From an uncultured Acetobacteraceae bacterium (GTDB taxonomy: Bacteria; Pseudomonadota; Alphaproteobacteria; Acetobacterales; Acetobacteraceae): a stretch of DNA of 34,759 nucleotides. The notes under the pieces were generated by a model. It was not told the origin of the DNA. It did not search any database and was given only the letters and a program-made list of their open reading frames with translations. The stretch spans positions 1-34,759 of the forward strand of contig CALMVN010000239.1 in NCBI GenBank assembly GCA_937873225.1, given 5' to 3'. Positions 13,733 to 20,706 of this stretch are shown here, in pieces (within the stretch, counting starts at the first letter, position 1; every line of letters begins with the position of its first letter). The position numbers and the translations under genes are program-made.

Positions 13733-16659
13733 TGCGCGTCACCTGCATCCTTTCGGTCGTCGCCGTCCTGGCGATCGCGTCGTCGGCTCGTGCCGCGGAC
13801 AAGGCCGTCGTCTCGGTCCGCTTCGGCACGCATGACCGCTTCGACCGGATCGTGGTGTCGGTTCCGGAGGACGTCCATTGTTCGGCCTCGCGACGCGACG
13901 ACGAGGAGGTGGTGCAGTTCGGCCAGGCCGTACAGGTCGACAGTTCCCCGATCGGCGTCAGGCCCGGCATCCTGTCGATCCGTCCGTCCACGGACGGGCT
14001 GACGATCCGGCTCAAGCCGGGCAGCGTCGTCCACACGATGCGGCTCGGCAGCCATCTCGTGCTCGACGTGCTGGCATCGGCGCAGCAGCATGCGCCCCAG
14101 CCCGTCGCCGACGCGGCAGCGGCCAGCGTCGCCAAGGCTCCCACCGGCAGCGTGCTGCCCGGTCTTCCCTCACCCATGGTCGCGGTTGTCGACCGGCCGG
14201 TCGGGCAGGCGGCCGGCATGATCGGCGGCGGCGGCCGTCTGGTCCCGCAGCCGCCGGCGACGCAGGCCGTCCCGGCGCCGCCACCGCCGCAGACGGTCCG
14301 GGAGCAGCCGTCCGGGCAACCGGATGCTAGCCCGGTGTCCATTGCCGCTGCGGTCGTGCCGGCGTCGAACGGCCAGGATGGCGGGTTGATGCTGCCGTTC
14401 GATCGCAAGGTGGGCGTTGCCGCCTTCCGGCGCGGCAACCGGGTTGTTGTCGTGTTCGACAGCAGCAGGCCGGTCGATCTGGCGCCGGTGGCAGGCGACC
14501 CGGTGTTCGGACGCGCGGCCTTCTCCCTGCTCGACAACGGCGCGATGCTCACCGTGCCGGTCGCGGCTGCGCAGCAGGTCACGCTGGCCCGAAAGCCGGA
14601 TGGCTGGCTCGTCGCGCTGGTCGCTGCGCATCGTGCCGACACCGAGATCCCCCTCGTGGCGTCCGGCAGAAGCGTCGAGCTTCCGGTGCCGGGAGCAGGC
14701 CACGTCGTGGTGGTGTCGGATCCGGATCGCGGAACGGATCTCCTGGTCGGCACCACGACGCAGGACGGACAGGCGATGACCATGGCCCGGCACGGGAGCG
14801 GCTACGTGCTGGGGCCGACCCTGCTCGGGGTGACGGTGGAACGCTTGTCGGACCAGCTCGACCTGCGCCCCGACGCGGCCGGCTTCCTGCTGACCGATCC
14901 GGACGGCGCGGACCTGCCGGGACGTGGATCGGGCGACTCGGCCGCCGGCTTCTCCCGCAGCCTCGACCTGGCCGACGCCGCGGTGCCCGAGCTGCAGCGC
15001 CGCTACCGGGCCGCCCTGGCCGATGCGGCCGCCGCACCGGTCGCCACCAGGCGCACGCCTCGTCTTGATGCCGCGGAAGCGGCGCTGGGCCTCGGCCTGG
15101 CCCGCGAGGCCGGTGTGCTGGCCCGCGTCGCGAGCCAGGACGCGCCCGGTCGGGAGAACGAGGCGCGCGCGGTGTTCCTCAAGGGCGCTGCGGCGGTTCT
15201 GACCGCTGATCCGGCCGCCAAGGACCTTCTTGCCGACCCGCGCATCGAGAACTCCGACGAGGTCGAGCTGTGGCGTGCCCTGGATCTCGCCCGTCGCGAG
15301 CCGGACAGTTCCGAAGCGGCCAGGACCATCGCGGCGCGCTTGAGGCTGCTGTGCTCGTATCCGCAGCCGCTGCGTCGGCAGATCCTCGGGAACGCGGCGC
15401 TCGCCCTCGTTTCGGCAGGTGGCCCGGCGGCAAGAAAGCTGGTCGCCGGGCTGAAGGGCGATGCCGAGGTCGGGCTGGCCCAGGCGATCGGAGCCGAGGA
15501 GCAGCTGGACGATGCCGGGTCGAACAAGTCGACCGCGAGCCGGCGTGCGCAGCTGCAGGCAGCCCTCGATCGTTTCGACAGGCTGGCAGCGGATCCCGAC
15601 CCGGCGGAGGCGGTGCGGGCGGTGGAGGAGGCGGTGCGGATCCGCCTCGACCGGCATCTGCTGACCCCGAAGGAGGCAGCGGATCGGCTCGATGTGGAAA
15701 CCCTGGACGCGCGCATGGCAGGACGGGAGCTGTCGCTCCGGCTGCAGGTGGCGAAGCTGCGCGCCCAACAATCCGACTGGCCGGCAGCCTTGTCGACCAT
15801 GCGCGACCTCATCCAGACGTTCCCGGACGAGGCCGACCGCCTGCGCGGCATCGCCGGCACCATGCTGGAGCAGATGGCGGCGCCGACGACCGGCAGCGCG
15901 CCTGCCTCGGCGGTCGACACGATGACGCAGCTGACCCTGCTGGAAGGCAACCAGGACCTCATCCCGGGCGGCGCGGCGGGTGCCAGGATCGCCATCGACC
16001 TGGCGACGCGGCTGGCCAGGCTGGATCTGCCTGACCGTGCCGCCGGTTTCCTGAACAAGGCGATCTCGCAGGCGGGTGCCGCCGACGACCGGGCGCGGCT
16101 CGGCCTGCAGCTGGCACAGCTCCAGCTCGACCAGAACGACGGGTCCGCCGCCCGGGCTGCGCTCGACGCCACCGAGGCTGCCGGTCTTCCGCCGGATCTC
16201 GGCACGTCGCGCGCCGTGCTGCGCGCGAAGATGCTCGCTTCGAAAGGCGATGCCGATGGCGCGCTGCGGGTTCTGGCGCCGTTGAACGGCGCGGACGCGG
16301 ATGACCTGCGCATCCAGGAGCTGGCGGCAAGGCATGACTGGACGGGCGAGGCGGATGCGCTGTCCCGGAAGCTTGCCTCGACGGTGTCGGTTTCGGGTCC
16401 GCTTGACGGTGCGGGCGAGGATCTGGTGCTTCGCCTGGCCGGTGCGGTCGCTCGTGGTGGTCAGCAGGAGGCACTGCAACGGCTGGAGACGCTGTGGTCG
16501 CCACGTTTTCCTGATCCAGCGCGACGCGACATGCTTCGCCTCCTCACCGCCTCGAAGGTCACTGCGGTCGGCGACCTGGCGCGCTCGGCCGACGACCTTG
16601 CCGCGACACGCCAGGCCTTGTCCGTCCTCCAGCCCGTGCACACCGGGAGCGGCAGCTAG
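13732..16659 (+). CDS. Large exported repeat protein of the flagellar operon
   Basis: A 975-aa protein with a Sec signal peptide (cut near SSARA-ADK, residue 22), so probably periplasmic or outer-membrane associated. Residues about 25-115 form a beta-rich, AMIN-like domain (VRFGTHDRFDRIVVSV, ILSIRPSTDGLTIRLKPG). After a Pro/Ala/Gln-rich linker, a second similar beta domain lies at about 215-310 (GVAAFRRGNRVVVVFDSSRP). From about 400 to the end it is a helical repeat region of TPR/SEL-like character (helix pairs such as LGLQLAQLQLDQNDGSAARAAL). It is translationally coupled to cheZ and ends the operon. A domain of this type could scaffold the stator or bind peptidoglycan. No name is offered. 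Confidence 0.85.
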   Translation: MRVTCILSVVAVLAIASSARAADKAVVSVRFGTHDRFDRIVVSVPEDVHCSASRRDDEEVVQFGQAVQVDSSPIGVRPGILSIRPSTDGLTIRLKPGSVVHTMRLGSHLVLDVLASAQQHAPQPVADAAAASVAKAPTGSVLPGLPSPMVAVVDRPVGQAAGMIGGGGRLVPQPPATQAVPAPPPPQTVREQPSGQPDASPVSIAAAVVPASNGQDGGLMLPFDRKVGVAAFRRGNRVVVVFDSSRPVDLAPVAGDPVFGRAAFSLLDNGAMLTVPVAAAQQVTLARKPDGWLVALVAAHRADTEIPLVASGRSVELPVPGAGHVVVVSDPDRGTDLLVGTTTQDGQAMTMARHGSGYVLGPTLLGVTVERLSDQLDLRPDAAGFLLTDPDGADLPGRGSGDSAAGFSRSLDLADAAVPELQRRYRAALADAAAAPVATRRTPRLDAAEAALGLGLAREAGVLARVASQDAPGRENEARAVFLKGAAAVLTADPAAKDLLADPRIENSDEVELWRALDLARREPDSSEAARTIAARLRLLCSYPQPLRRQILGNAALALVSAGGPAARKLVAGLKGDAEVGLAQAIGAEEQLDDAGSNKSTASRRAQLQAALDRFDRLAADPDPAEAVRAVEEAVRIRLDRHLLTPKEAADRLDVETLDARMAGRELSLRLQVAKLRAQQSDWPAALSTMRDLIQTFPDEADRLRGIAGTMLEQMAAPTTGSAPASAVDTMTQLTLLEGNQDLIPGGAAGARIAIDLATRLARLDLPDRAAGFLNKAISQAGAADDRARLGLQLAQLQLDQNDGSAARAALDATEAAGLPPDLGTSRAVLRAKMLASKGDADGALRVLAPLNGADADDLRIQELAARHDWTGEADALSRKLASTVSVSGPLDGAGEDLVLRLAGAVARGGQQEALQRLETLWSPRFPDPARRDMLRLLTASKVTAVGDLARSADDLAATRQALSVLQPVHTGSGS

Positions 16660-16727
16660 ACGAAGGGAGGTTTTTTGGGCGGCCGCGGCATATTGGGCTT
16701 GCGCTGGGGGGCAGCAGGACCTATTTC

Positions 16728-16760
16728 CCGCCACCTTGGCCCAAGGGGGCGGTCCCGCCC
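16728..16760 (+). promoter_or_regulatory. speD leader with two mutually exclusive hairpins
   Basis: Hairpin A: CCGCC-A-CCTTG (16728-16738), loop GCC, CAAGG-G-GGCGG (16742-16752), i.e. 5 + 5 pairs around one A-G mismatch. Hairpin B: GGGCG (16747-16751), loop GTCC, CGCCC (16756-16760). B uses bases 16747-16752 that A also needs, so only one can form. Hairpin B ends 31 bases before the speD ATG. There is no T-tract after either, so control of ribosome access or Rho-dependent attenuation is more likely than intrinsic termination. Confidence 0.5.
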
Positions 16761-16791
16761 AACAGGCTGTCTACTGGTTTGGGGGTACGTG

Positions 16792-17256
16792 ATGAACGCA
16801 CTTGCTCAACTGGGGATGGTCTCGGATCTTCCGAGCAATATCCAGATGTTCCATGTTCCTTCCGCTGGTTCCGCGGAAGAGGCCAAGGATTATTTCGTCG
16901 AGAAGGACGGCATGAGGTTTGCCGGAACGCATCTTCTCGTCGACCTGTGGGATGCCACCAACCTGGGCGATCCCGAGATGATCGACCGCGCTCTGTGCGA
17001 CGCGGCGGTTGCGGCCGGTGCGACGATCCTGCACAGCCATTTCCATCACTTCTCACCCAACGGCGGCGTGTCCGGCGTGGTGGTGCTGGCGGAAAGCCAC
17101 ATCTCGATCCACACCTGGCCGGAACGGGATTTCGCTGCGGTCGACATCTTCATGTGCGGCTCGTGCGATCCGCATCTGGCGATTCCGGTGATGCAGCGCA
17201 CGTTCCAGGCTGCACGCGTCGAGCTGGACGAGCAGCGACGCGGCCGGATCGGCTGA
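16792..17256 (+). CDS. speD: S-adenosylmethionine decarboxylase proenzyme
   Basis: Makes decarboxylated SAM, the aminopropyl donor for spermidine. The 154-aa proenzyme cleaves itself between Glu101 and Ser102 in AESHISIHTWPE, and the Ser becomes the pyruvoyl cofactor. His107 and Cys122 (FMCGSC) are spaced from Ser102 exactly as in the Thermotoga enzyme (+5 and +20). It has about 40 extra N-terminal residues before the core GTHLLVDLWD. GGGGG lies about 6 bases before the ATG. The leader contains alternative hairpins, and an intrinsic terminator follows the gene. Confidence 0.96.
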   Translation: MNALAQLGMVSDLPSNIQMFHVPSAGSAEEAKDYFVEKDGMRFAGTHLLVDLWDATNLGDPEMIDRALCDAAVAAGATILHSHFHHFSPNGGVSGVVVLAESHISIHTWPERDFAAVDIFMCGSCDPHLAIPVMQRTFQAARVELDEQRRGRIG

Positions 17257-17281
17257 CCGGTTTCCTGCCCGGAAGTCGAGG

Positions 17282-17306
17282 AGGCCGGGTCGATCCCGGC
17301 CTTTTT
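17282..17306 (+). terminator. Intrinsic terminator between speD and speE
   Basis: AGGCCGGG (17282-17289), loop TCGAT, CCCGGCCT (17295-17302), running into TTTTT and CTT. An 8-bp GC-rich stem with a 5-base loop and a T-tract is a textbook intrinsic terminator. It lies 26 bases after the speD stop and 60 bases before the speE ATG. Confidence 0.9.
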
Positions 17307-17364
17307 CTTGAGCGTCACGCGACCGGATCGTTCCTCACGTGAGGCAGAACGGCGGATACCGGCC

Positions 17365-18234
17365 ATGACCGAAACGTGGATCAACGAGACCCTGTATCCG
17401 GGCTGGGGACAACGCTTCCGGATCCGGCGGGAACTGGCGCGCGTGCGCAGCGACTTCCAGGAGATCCTGGTGTTCGACAGCGAAACGCACGGTCGCGTGC
17501 TGTTGCTGGACGGCGTCATCCAGATCACCGAGCGCGACGAGTTCGTCTACCAGGAGATGCTGGCGCACGTCCCGCTGCTGATCCATCCCGAGCCGCGGAG
17601 CGTTCTCGTCATTGGCGGCGGCGATGGCGGCGTGCTGCGCCGCGTGCTCGAGCATTCCGGCGTCGCGCGTGCGGTGATGGTGGAGATAGACGGGGAGGTG
17701 ATCCGGCTGTCGCAGGAGTTCCTGCCGAAGATCGCAGGAGACGCCTGGAAGGATCCAAGGGCCGAGATCATCGTCGGCGACGGCATAGCCCATGTCCGTG
17801 AGGCGCCGGACGCGAGCGTCGACGTGATCATCGTCGACAGCACCGACCCTGTCGGCGTGGGCGAGGTTCTGTTCACCGACGACTTCTACGAGAACTGCGC
17901 CCGTGTGCTGACGCCCGACGGGCTGATCGTGAACCAGTGCGGCGTCCCGTTCATGCAGGCCGACGAGCTGCGGGACACAAGCGCACGGCGCGCCAGGGTC
18001 TTCCCGACGGTGTCCGCCTATGTCGTTGCGGTTCCGACCTATGTCGGCGGCTTCATGACCCTGGGCATCGCCGGCAAGGGGAGCGCCCTGGCGAACCGAC
18101 CCGACGCCGCAACCACGCGGTCACGCGCCGCCCGTGCCGGCATCCTCGGCACCACGCGCTACTGGACGCCGGCGATCCAGACCGGCGCCTTCGACCTGCC
18201 GCCCTGCATCGCCGAGCACCTGCCGTCGCGGTAG
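17365..18234 (+). CDS. speE: Spermidine synthase
   Basis: Transfers the aminopropyl group from decarboxylated SAM to putrescine, releasing methylthioadenosine. The 289-aa length is typical. Motifs: LDGVIQITERDEFVYQEM, the nucleotide-binding GGGDGG (84-89), VEID (106-109), GDG (138-140), and the catalytic VDSTDPVG with Asp158 and Asp161. The ATG at 17365, starting MTETWINE, follows GGCGGA at about 8 bases; an ATG at 17308 lies in the terminator tail and is rejected. Because of the terminator after speD, speE needs readthrough or its own promoter in the 60-base gap. Confidence 0.96.
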   Translation: MTETWINETLYPGWGQRFRIRRELARVRSDFQEILVFDSETHGRVLLLDGVIQITERDEFVYQEMLAHVPLLIHPEPRSVLVIGGGDGGVLRRVLEHSGVARAVMVEIDGEVIRLSQEFLPKIAGDAWKDPRAEIIVGDGIAHVREAPDASVDVIIVDSTDPVGVGEVLFTDDFYENCARVLTPDGLIVNQCGVPFMQADELRDTSARRARVFPTVSAYVVAVPTYVGGFMTLGIAGKGSALANRPDAATTRSRAARAGILGTTRYWTPAIQTGAFDLPPCIAEHLPSR

Positions 18235-18264
18235 GCTCGACCGGCACGCCGGCGTCTGCGCGGC

Positions 18265-18498
18265 CTACAACCGTCCGCGCTCGTCGCGCTCCGCCGCGCG
18301 CTCCGCATGTTCCCCGTGCTGGTTGGTGAGGTCCGGCGCCGGCGACCGGTCGAGCGGCTCCGCCTTCTCGACGTCAGGCCCGGACTGCACGCTGGTCTTG
18401 CCGGCCGGCTCCACGTTCTCCGCCCCGGCGCGGGTGCCGCCGAGAACGTCGGTTCCCGTGGGCTGGTCCGGGTGCGCTTTCGGCTGGTCCTGTGGCAT
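18265..18498 (-). CDS. 77-aa hydrophilic hypothetical protein
   Basis: A short, strongly hydrophilic protein rich in Pro, Glu, Asp, Gln and Arg, ending HAERAAERDERGRL. No hydrophobic core is apparent, so it is likely disordered. A perfect AAGGAG lies 7 bases before the ATG at 18498, which makes it a real gene despite its composition; a longer in-frame extension to 19131 has no such support and overlaps other genes. No function is recognised. It converges on speE with 30 bases between stops and diverges from the lipoprotein gene at 18652. Confidence 0.7.
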   Translation of the reverse strand: MPQDQPKAHPDQPTGTDVLGGTRAGAENVEPAGKTSVQSGPDVEKAEPLDRSPAPDLTNQHGEHAERAAERDERGRL

Positions 18499-18651
18499 CG
18501 CGGTTCTCCTTGAGCCGGCAACGCCGACCGGGTGGCAAGGTTCGTCCGCCCCCACCGGTCGAGGCGTCGCGGCGTTTGCGGAAAGCCGCCGCCGATGCGA
18601 CGTCATGCCCGACGCGCCGCAGCTCCGGCTGCGGGTTGACGGGGGATCACC

Positions 18652-19071
18652 ATGCATCGCTTGATCCGGATCGGCCTCTGGCTGCCGTTGCTGGCCTCGG
18701 CCTGCGCGACGCCGCAGGAACGGGTCGCGGACAGGGAGGACAGGCTGGCGGCAGCCGGCTTCCACGCACGGCCGGCGGACACGCCGCAGCGCGAGGCCCT
18801 GCTGCAGCGGCTGCCGCCGCAGCGCTTCGTGGTGCGGCCGGTCCACGGGCGCTACCTTTACCTCTACGCCGACCCGCTGGTCTGCGGCTGCCTGTATATC
18901 GGCTCGGAAGCGTCCTATGACCTCTACAGGCAGCAGGTGTTCCAGCATCGCCTGGCGGACGAGCCGCGTCTCGCCGCCCCGGTCGACGTCGATCCGGGCT
19001 GGAGCCTCGACGACTGGGACGGTTCGCGGGATACCGGCCTCGACGGCAGGCCCGGCGCCGCCTTCCGTTGA
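18652..19071 (+). CDS. Small lipoprotein of unknown function
   Basis: A 139-aa precursor with a lipoprotein signal ending LLASA-C18. The mature part has RFVVRPVHGRYLYLYADPLVCGCLYIGSEASYDLY, given here only as its central feature: a Tyr-rich strand pair with a CGC motif. A second Cys pair is therefore available for a disulfide. The tail is acidic (DDWDGSRD). GGGGGA precedes the ATG. It is followed after 52 bases by glutathione peroxidase and may be cotranscribed with it, but no function is inferred. Confidence 0.75.
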   Translation: MHRLIRIGLWLPLLASACATPQERVADREDRLAAAGFHARPADTPQREALLQRLPPQRFVVRPVHGRYLYLYADPLVCGCLYIGSEASYDLYRQQVFQHRLADEPRLAAPVDVDPGWSLDDWDGSRDTGLDGRPGAAFR

Positions 19072-19123
19072 GACCACACCGCACCGGACGGCATCGTCCG
19101 CCGTCAACCACGAGGAGCCTCGC

Positions 19124-19711
19124 ATGGCCATCGCCCCCGGGATCCCGCTGCTTCGAGCCGACGGAACCAGCGCCAGCCTGGCCGACTACGCAGGCCAGGT
19201 CGTCCTGGTCGTGAACGTCGCCTCCAGGTGCGGGCTGACGCCGCAGTACGAGTCCCTGCAGCGGCTCCACGCCGCGCGCCAAGCCGACGGCCTGACGGTG
19301 CTGGGCTTCCCGTGCAACCAGTTCCGCGGCCAGGAGCCGGGCACCGACGAGGAGATCCAGGCGTTCTGCCGGTCGACCTACGGGGTCGAGTTCCCGGTGT
19401 TCTCCAGGATCGCGGTCAACGGCCCCGAGCGCCATCCGCTCTATGCCGCCCTGGTGTCCGCGATGCCGGACGCGGTCGAGCGGCCGGACGGCGGGATGCG
19501 GGCCAGGCTGGCACGTCATGGCGTCGACGGCGGGCAGGCCGGCGACGTGCTGTGGAACTTCGAGAAGTTCCTGATCGCGCGCGACGGCAGCGTGGCCGGG
19601 CGGTTCGCGCCGGACATCACGGTGGAGGAACCGCCGCTGCGCGACGCGATCGATCGCGAGCTTGCGCGGCCGGCCCCGGCGGACGGCCTGAGCGGGAGGA
19701 CGGGTCCATGA
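19124..19711 (+). CDS. Glutathione peroxidase family (thiol peroxidase)
   Basis: A 195-aa peroxide-reducing enzyme of the GPx fold. The active-site residues are Cys36 (VNVASRCGLTPQY), Gln66 (GFPCNQFRGQEPG) and Trp144-Asn145 (LWNFEKFL). Cys replaces selenocysteine as usual in bacteria. Cys82 (QAFCRSTYGVEFPVF) sits where the resolving cysteine of thioredoxin-dependent GPx enzymes is found, so thioredoxin is the likely reductant. GAGGAG precedes the ATG by 6 bases. Its stop overlaps the nitroreductase start as ATGA. An insertion (about residues 118-140) lengthens it relative to the usual 160-180 aa. Confidence 0.93.
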   Translation: MAIAPGIPLLRADGTSASLADYAGQVVLVVNVASRCGLTPQYESLQRLHAARQADGLTVLGFPCNQFRGQEPGTDEEIQAFCRSTYGVEFPVFSRIAVNGPERHPLYAALVSAMPDAVERPDGGMRARLARHGVDGGQAGDVLWNFEKFLIARDGSVAGRFAPDITVEEPPLRDAIDRELARPAPADGLSGRTGP

Positions 19712-20310
19712 GCGTGCTCGACACCCTGCTGACACGCGTCTCGGTATCGGCGCTGCAGGAGCCGGCGCCGACCGGACCGGTGCTCGACCGGATCCTGGAG
19801 GCCGGCCTCCGGGCACCGGACCACGGCCGTCTGGCACCGTGGCGCTTCGTGCTGATCCGCGGCGAGGCCCGTATCGCCCTGGCCGAGGTGGTGGCGCAGG
19901 CGCTGCGCCTGCGTGACCCCGCGGCACCGGCGGAAGCGGTCGCGAAGCAGGAAGCCAAGTTCCTGCGCGCGCCGCTGGTGATCGCGCTGGGCGCCCGCAT
20001 CCGGCCGGACCACAAGATCCCGGAACAGGAACAGCTGATGTCGGTGGCGGCCGCCACCATGAACCTCCTGAACGCCGTTCACGCGGAAGGCTTCGGCGCG
20101 ATCTGGGTCACCGGCGCCAACGCGTCCGACCGCAACGTGCAGGCGGCACTCGGCATCCACCCGCCGGACGCGCTGGCCGGATTCCTGTTCGTGGGCACGC
20201 CCATCGCCCCGCCGACGCCGGTGCGACGGGCCGCGCTGGCCGATCACGTGGTGGAGTGGACCGGAAGCCAGGCGCCCTTCAGGGCTGCACCAGGGTCCAG
20301 CCCCCGTTGA
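19708..20310 (+). CDS. YdjA-type nitroreductase
   Basis: A 200-aa flavoprotein of the nitroreductase family, probably an FMN- and NAD(P)H-dependent reductase. The YdjA-like FMN-binding signature RAPDHGRLAPWRFVLI is clear, and AATMNLLNAVHAEGFGAIWVTG matches the conserved helix-strand. The physiological substrate is unknown for this subfamily. It is coupled to the peroxidase by a 4-base overlap, suggesting a joint redox-stress role. Its last 32 bases overlap the convergent lipoprotein gene. Confidence 0.9.
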   Translation: MSVLDTLLTRVSVSALQEPAPTGPVLDRILEAGLRAPDHGRLAPWRFVLIRGEARIALAEVVAQALRLRDPAAPAEAVAKQEAKFLRAPLVIALGARIRPDHKIPEQEQLMSVAAATMNLLNAVHAEGFGAIWVTGANASDRNVQAALGIHPPDALAGFLFVGTPIAPPTPVRRAALADHVVEWTGSQAPFRAAPGSSPR

Positions 20311-20626
20311 CCTTCTTGAACTGCAGCTGCGCGGTGTTGGTGCCCTTCTTTGTCACCGCGGTGACGGCGCAGCTGTAGACGCCGTTGTCCTTGGCCGTGC
20401 AGTCGGCGTTGGTCACGCTGAAGTCGTTCACGTCGTAGGGGCCGCTGAACAGCCCGAGCGTGTTGGCGGAGGTTTGCTGGTTGGCGGCCTGCATCCGGGC
20501 CTGGATGACCTGCTGGATGTCCGCCTTGGTCGGCGCGCCGGCCTGGCCGCAGGCGGCGGCGAGCAGAGGCAGCGCCAGCAGGAGCCGGCTCGGGCGGATG
20601 AACGATCGACGGACGTAAGCGGGCAA
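20279..20626 (-). CDS. Small secreted lipoprotein, probable TTG start
   Basis: A 115-aa precursor with basic N-terminus and lipobox LLAAA-C (RLLLALPLLAAACGQ). The mature domain of about 90 residues has two Cys in the CTAKDNGVYSCAVTAV segment, probably forming a disulfide, and ends GGWTLVQP. No ATG sits at the right place. The TTG at 20626 has GGAGG eight bases upstream and gives an ideal signal peptide, whereas an ATG at 20719 would prefix 31 unlikely residues. The gene overlaps nitroreductase tail to tail by 32 bases. No function is recognised. Confidence 0.65.
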   Translation of the reverse strand: MPAYVRRSFIRPSRLLLALPLLAAACGQAGAPTKADIQQVIQARMQAANQQTSANTLGLFSGPYDVNDFSVTNADCTAKDNGVYSCAVTAVTKKGTNTAQLQFKKVNGGWTLVQP

Positions 20627-20706
20627 GGGTTCGGCCTCCGGATGGAACGGGACCACGAGCCCGCACCGGATCGCAACGCGGAACGATCGGTCCGGTTCGC
20701 GACCGG

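Noticed and set aside
14170-16734. 854-residue minus-strand open frame opposite the 975-aa protein
   Set aside because: A high-GC antisense shadow: no family motifs and no initiation signal; the plus strand has signal peptide and coupling to cheZ.
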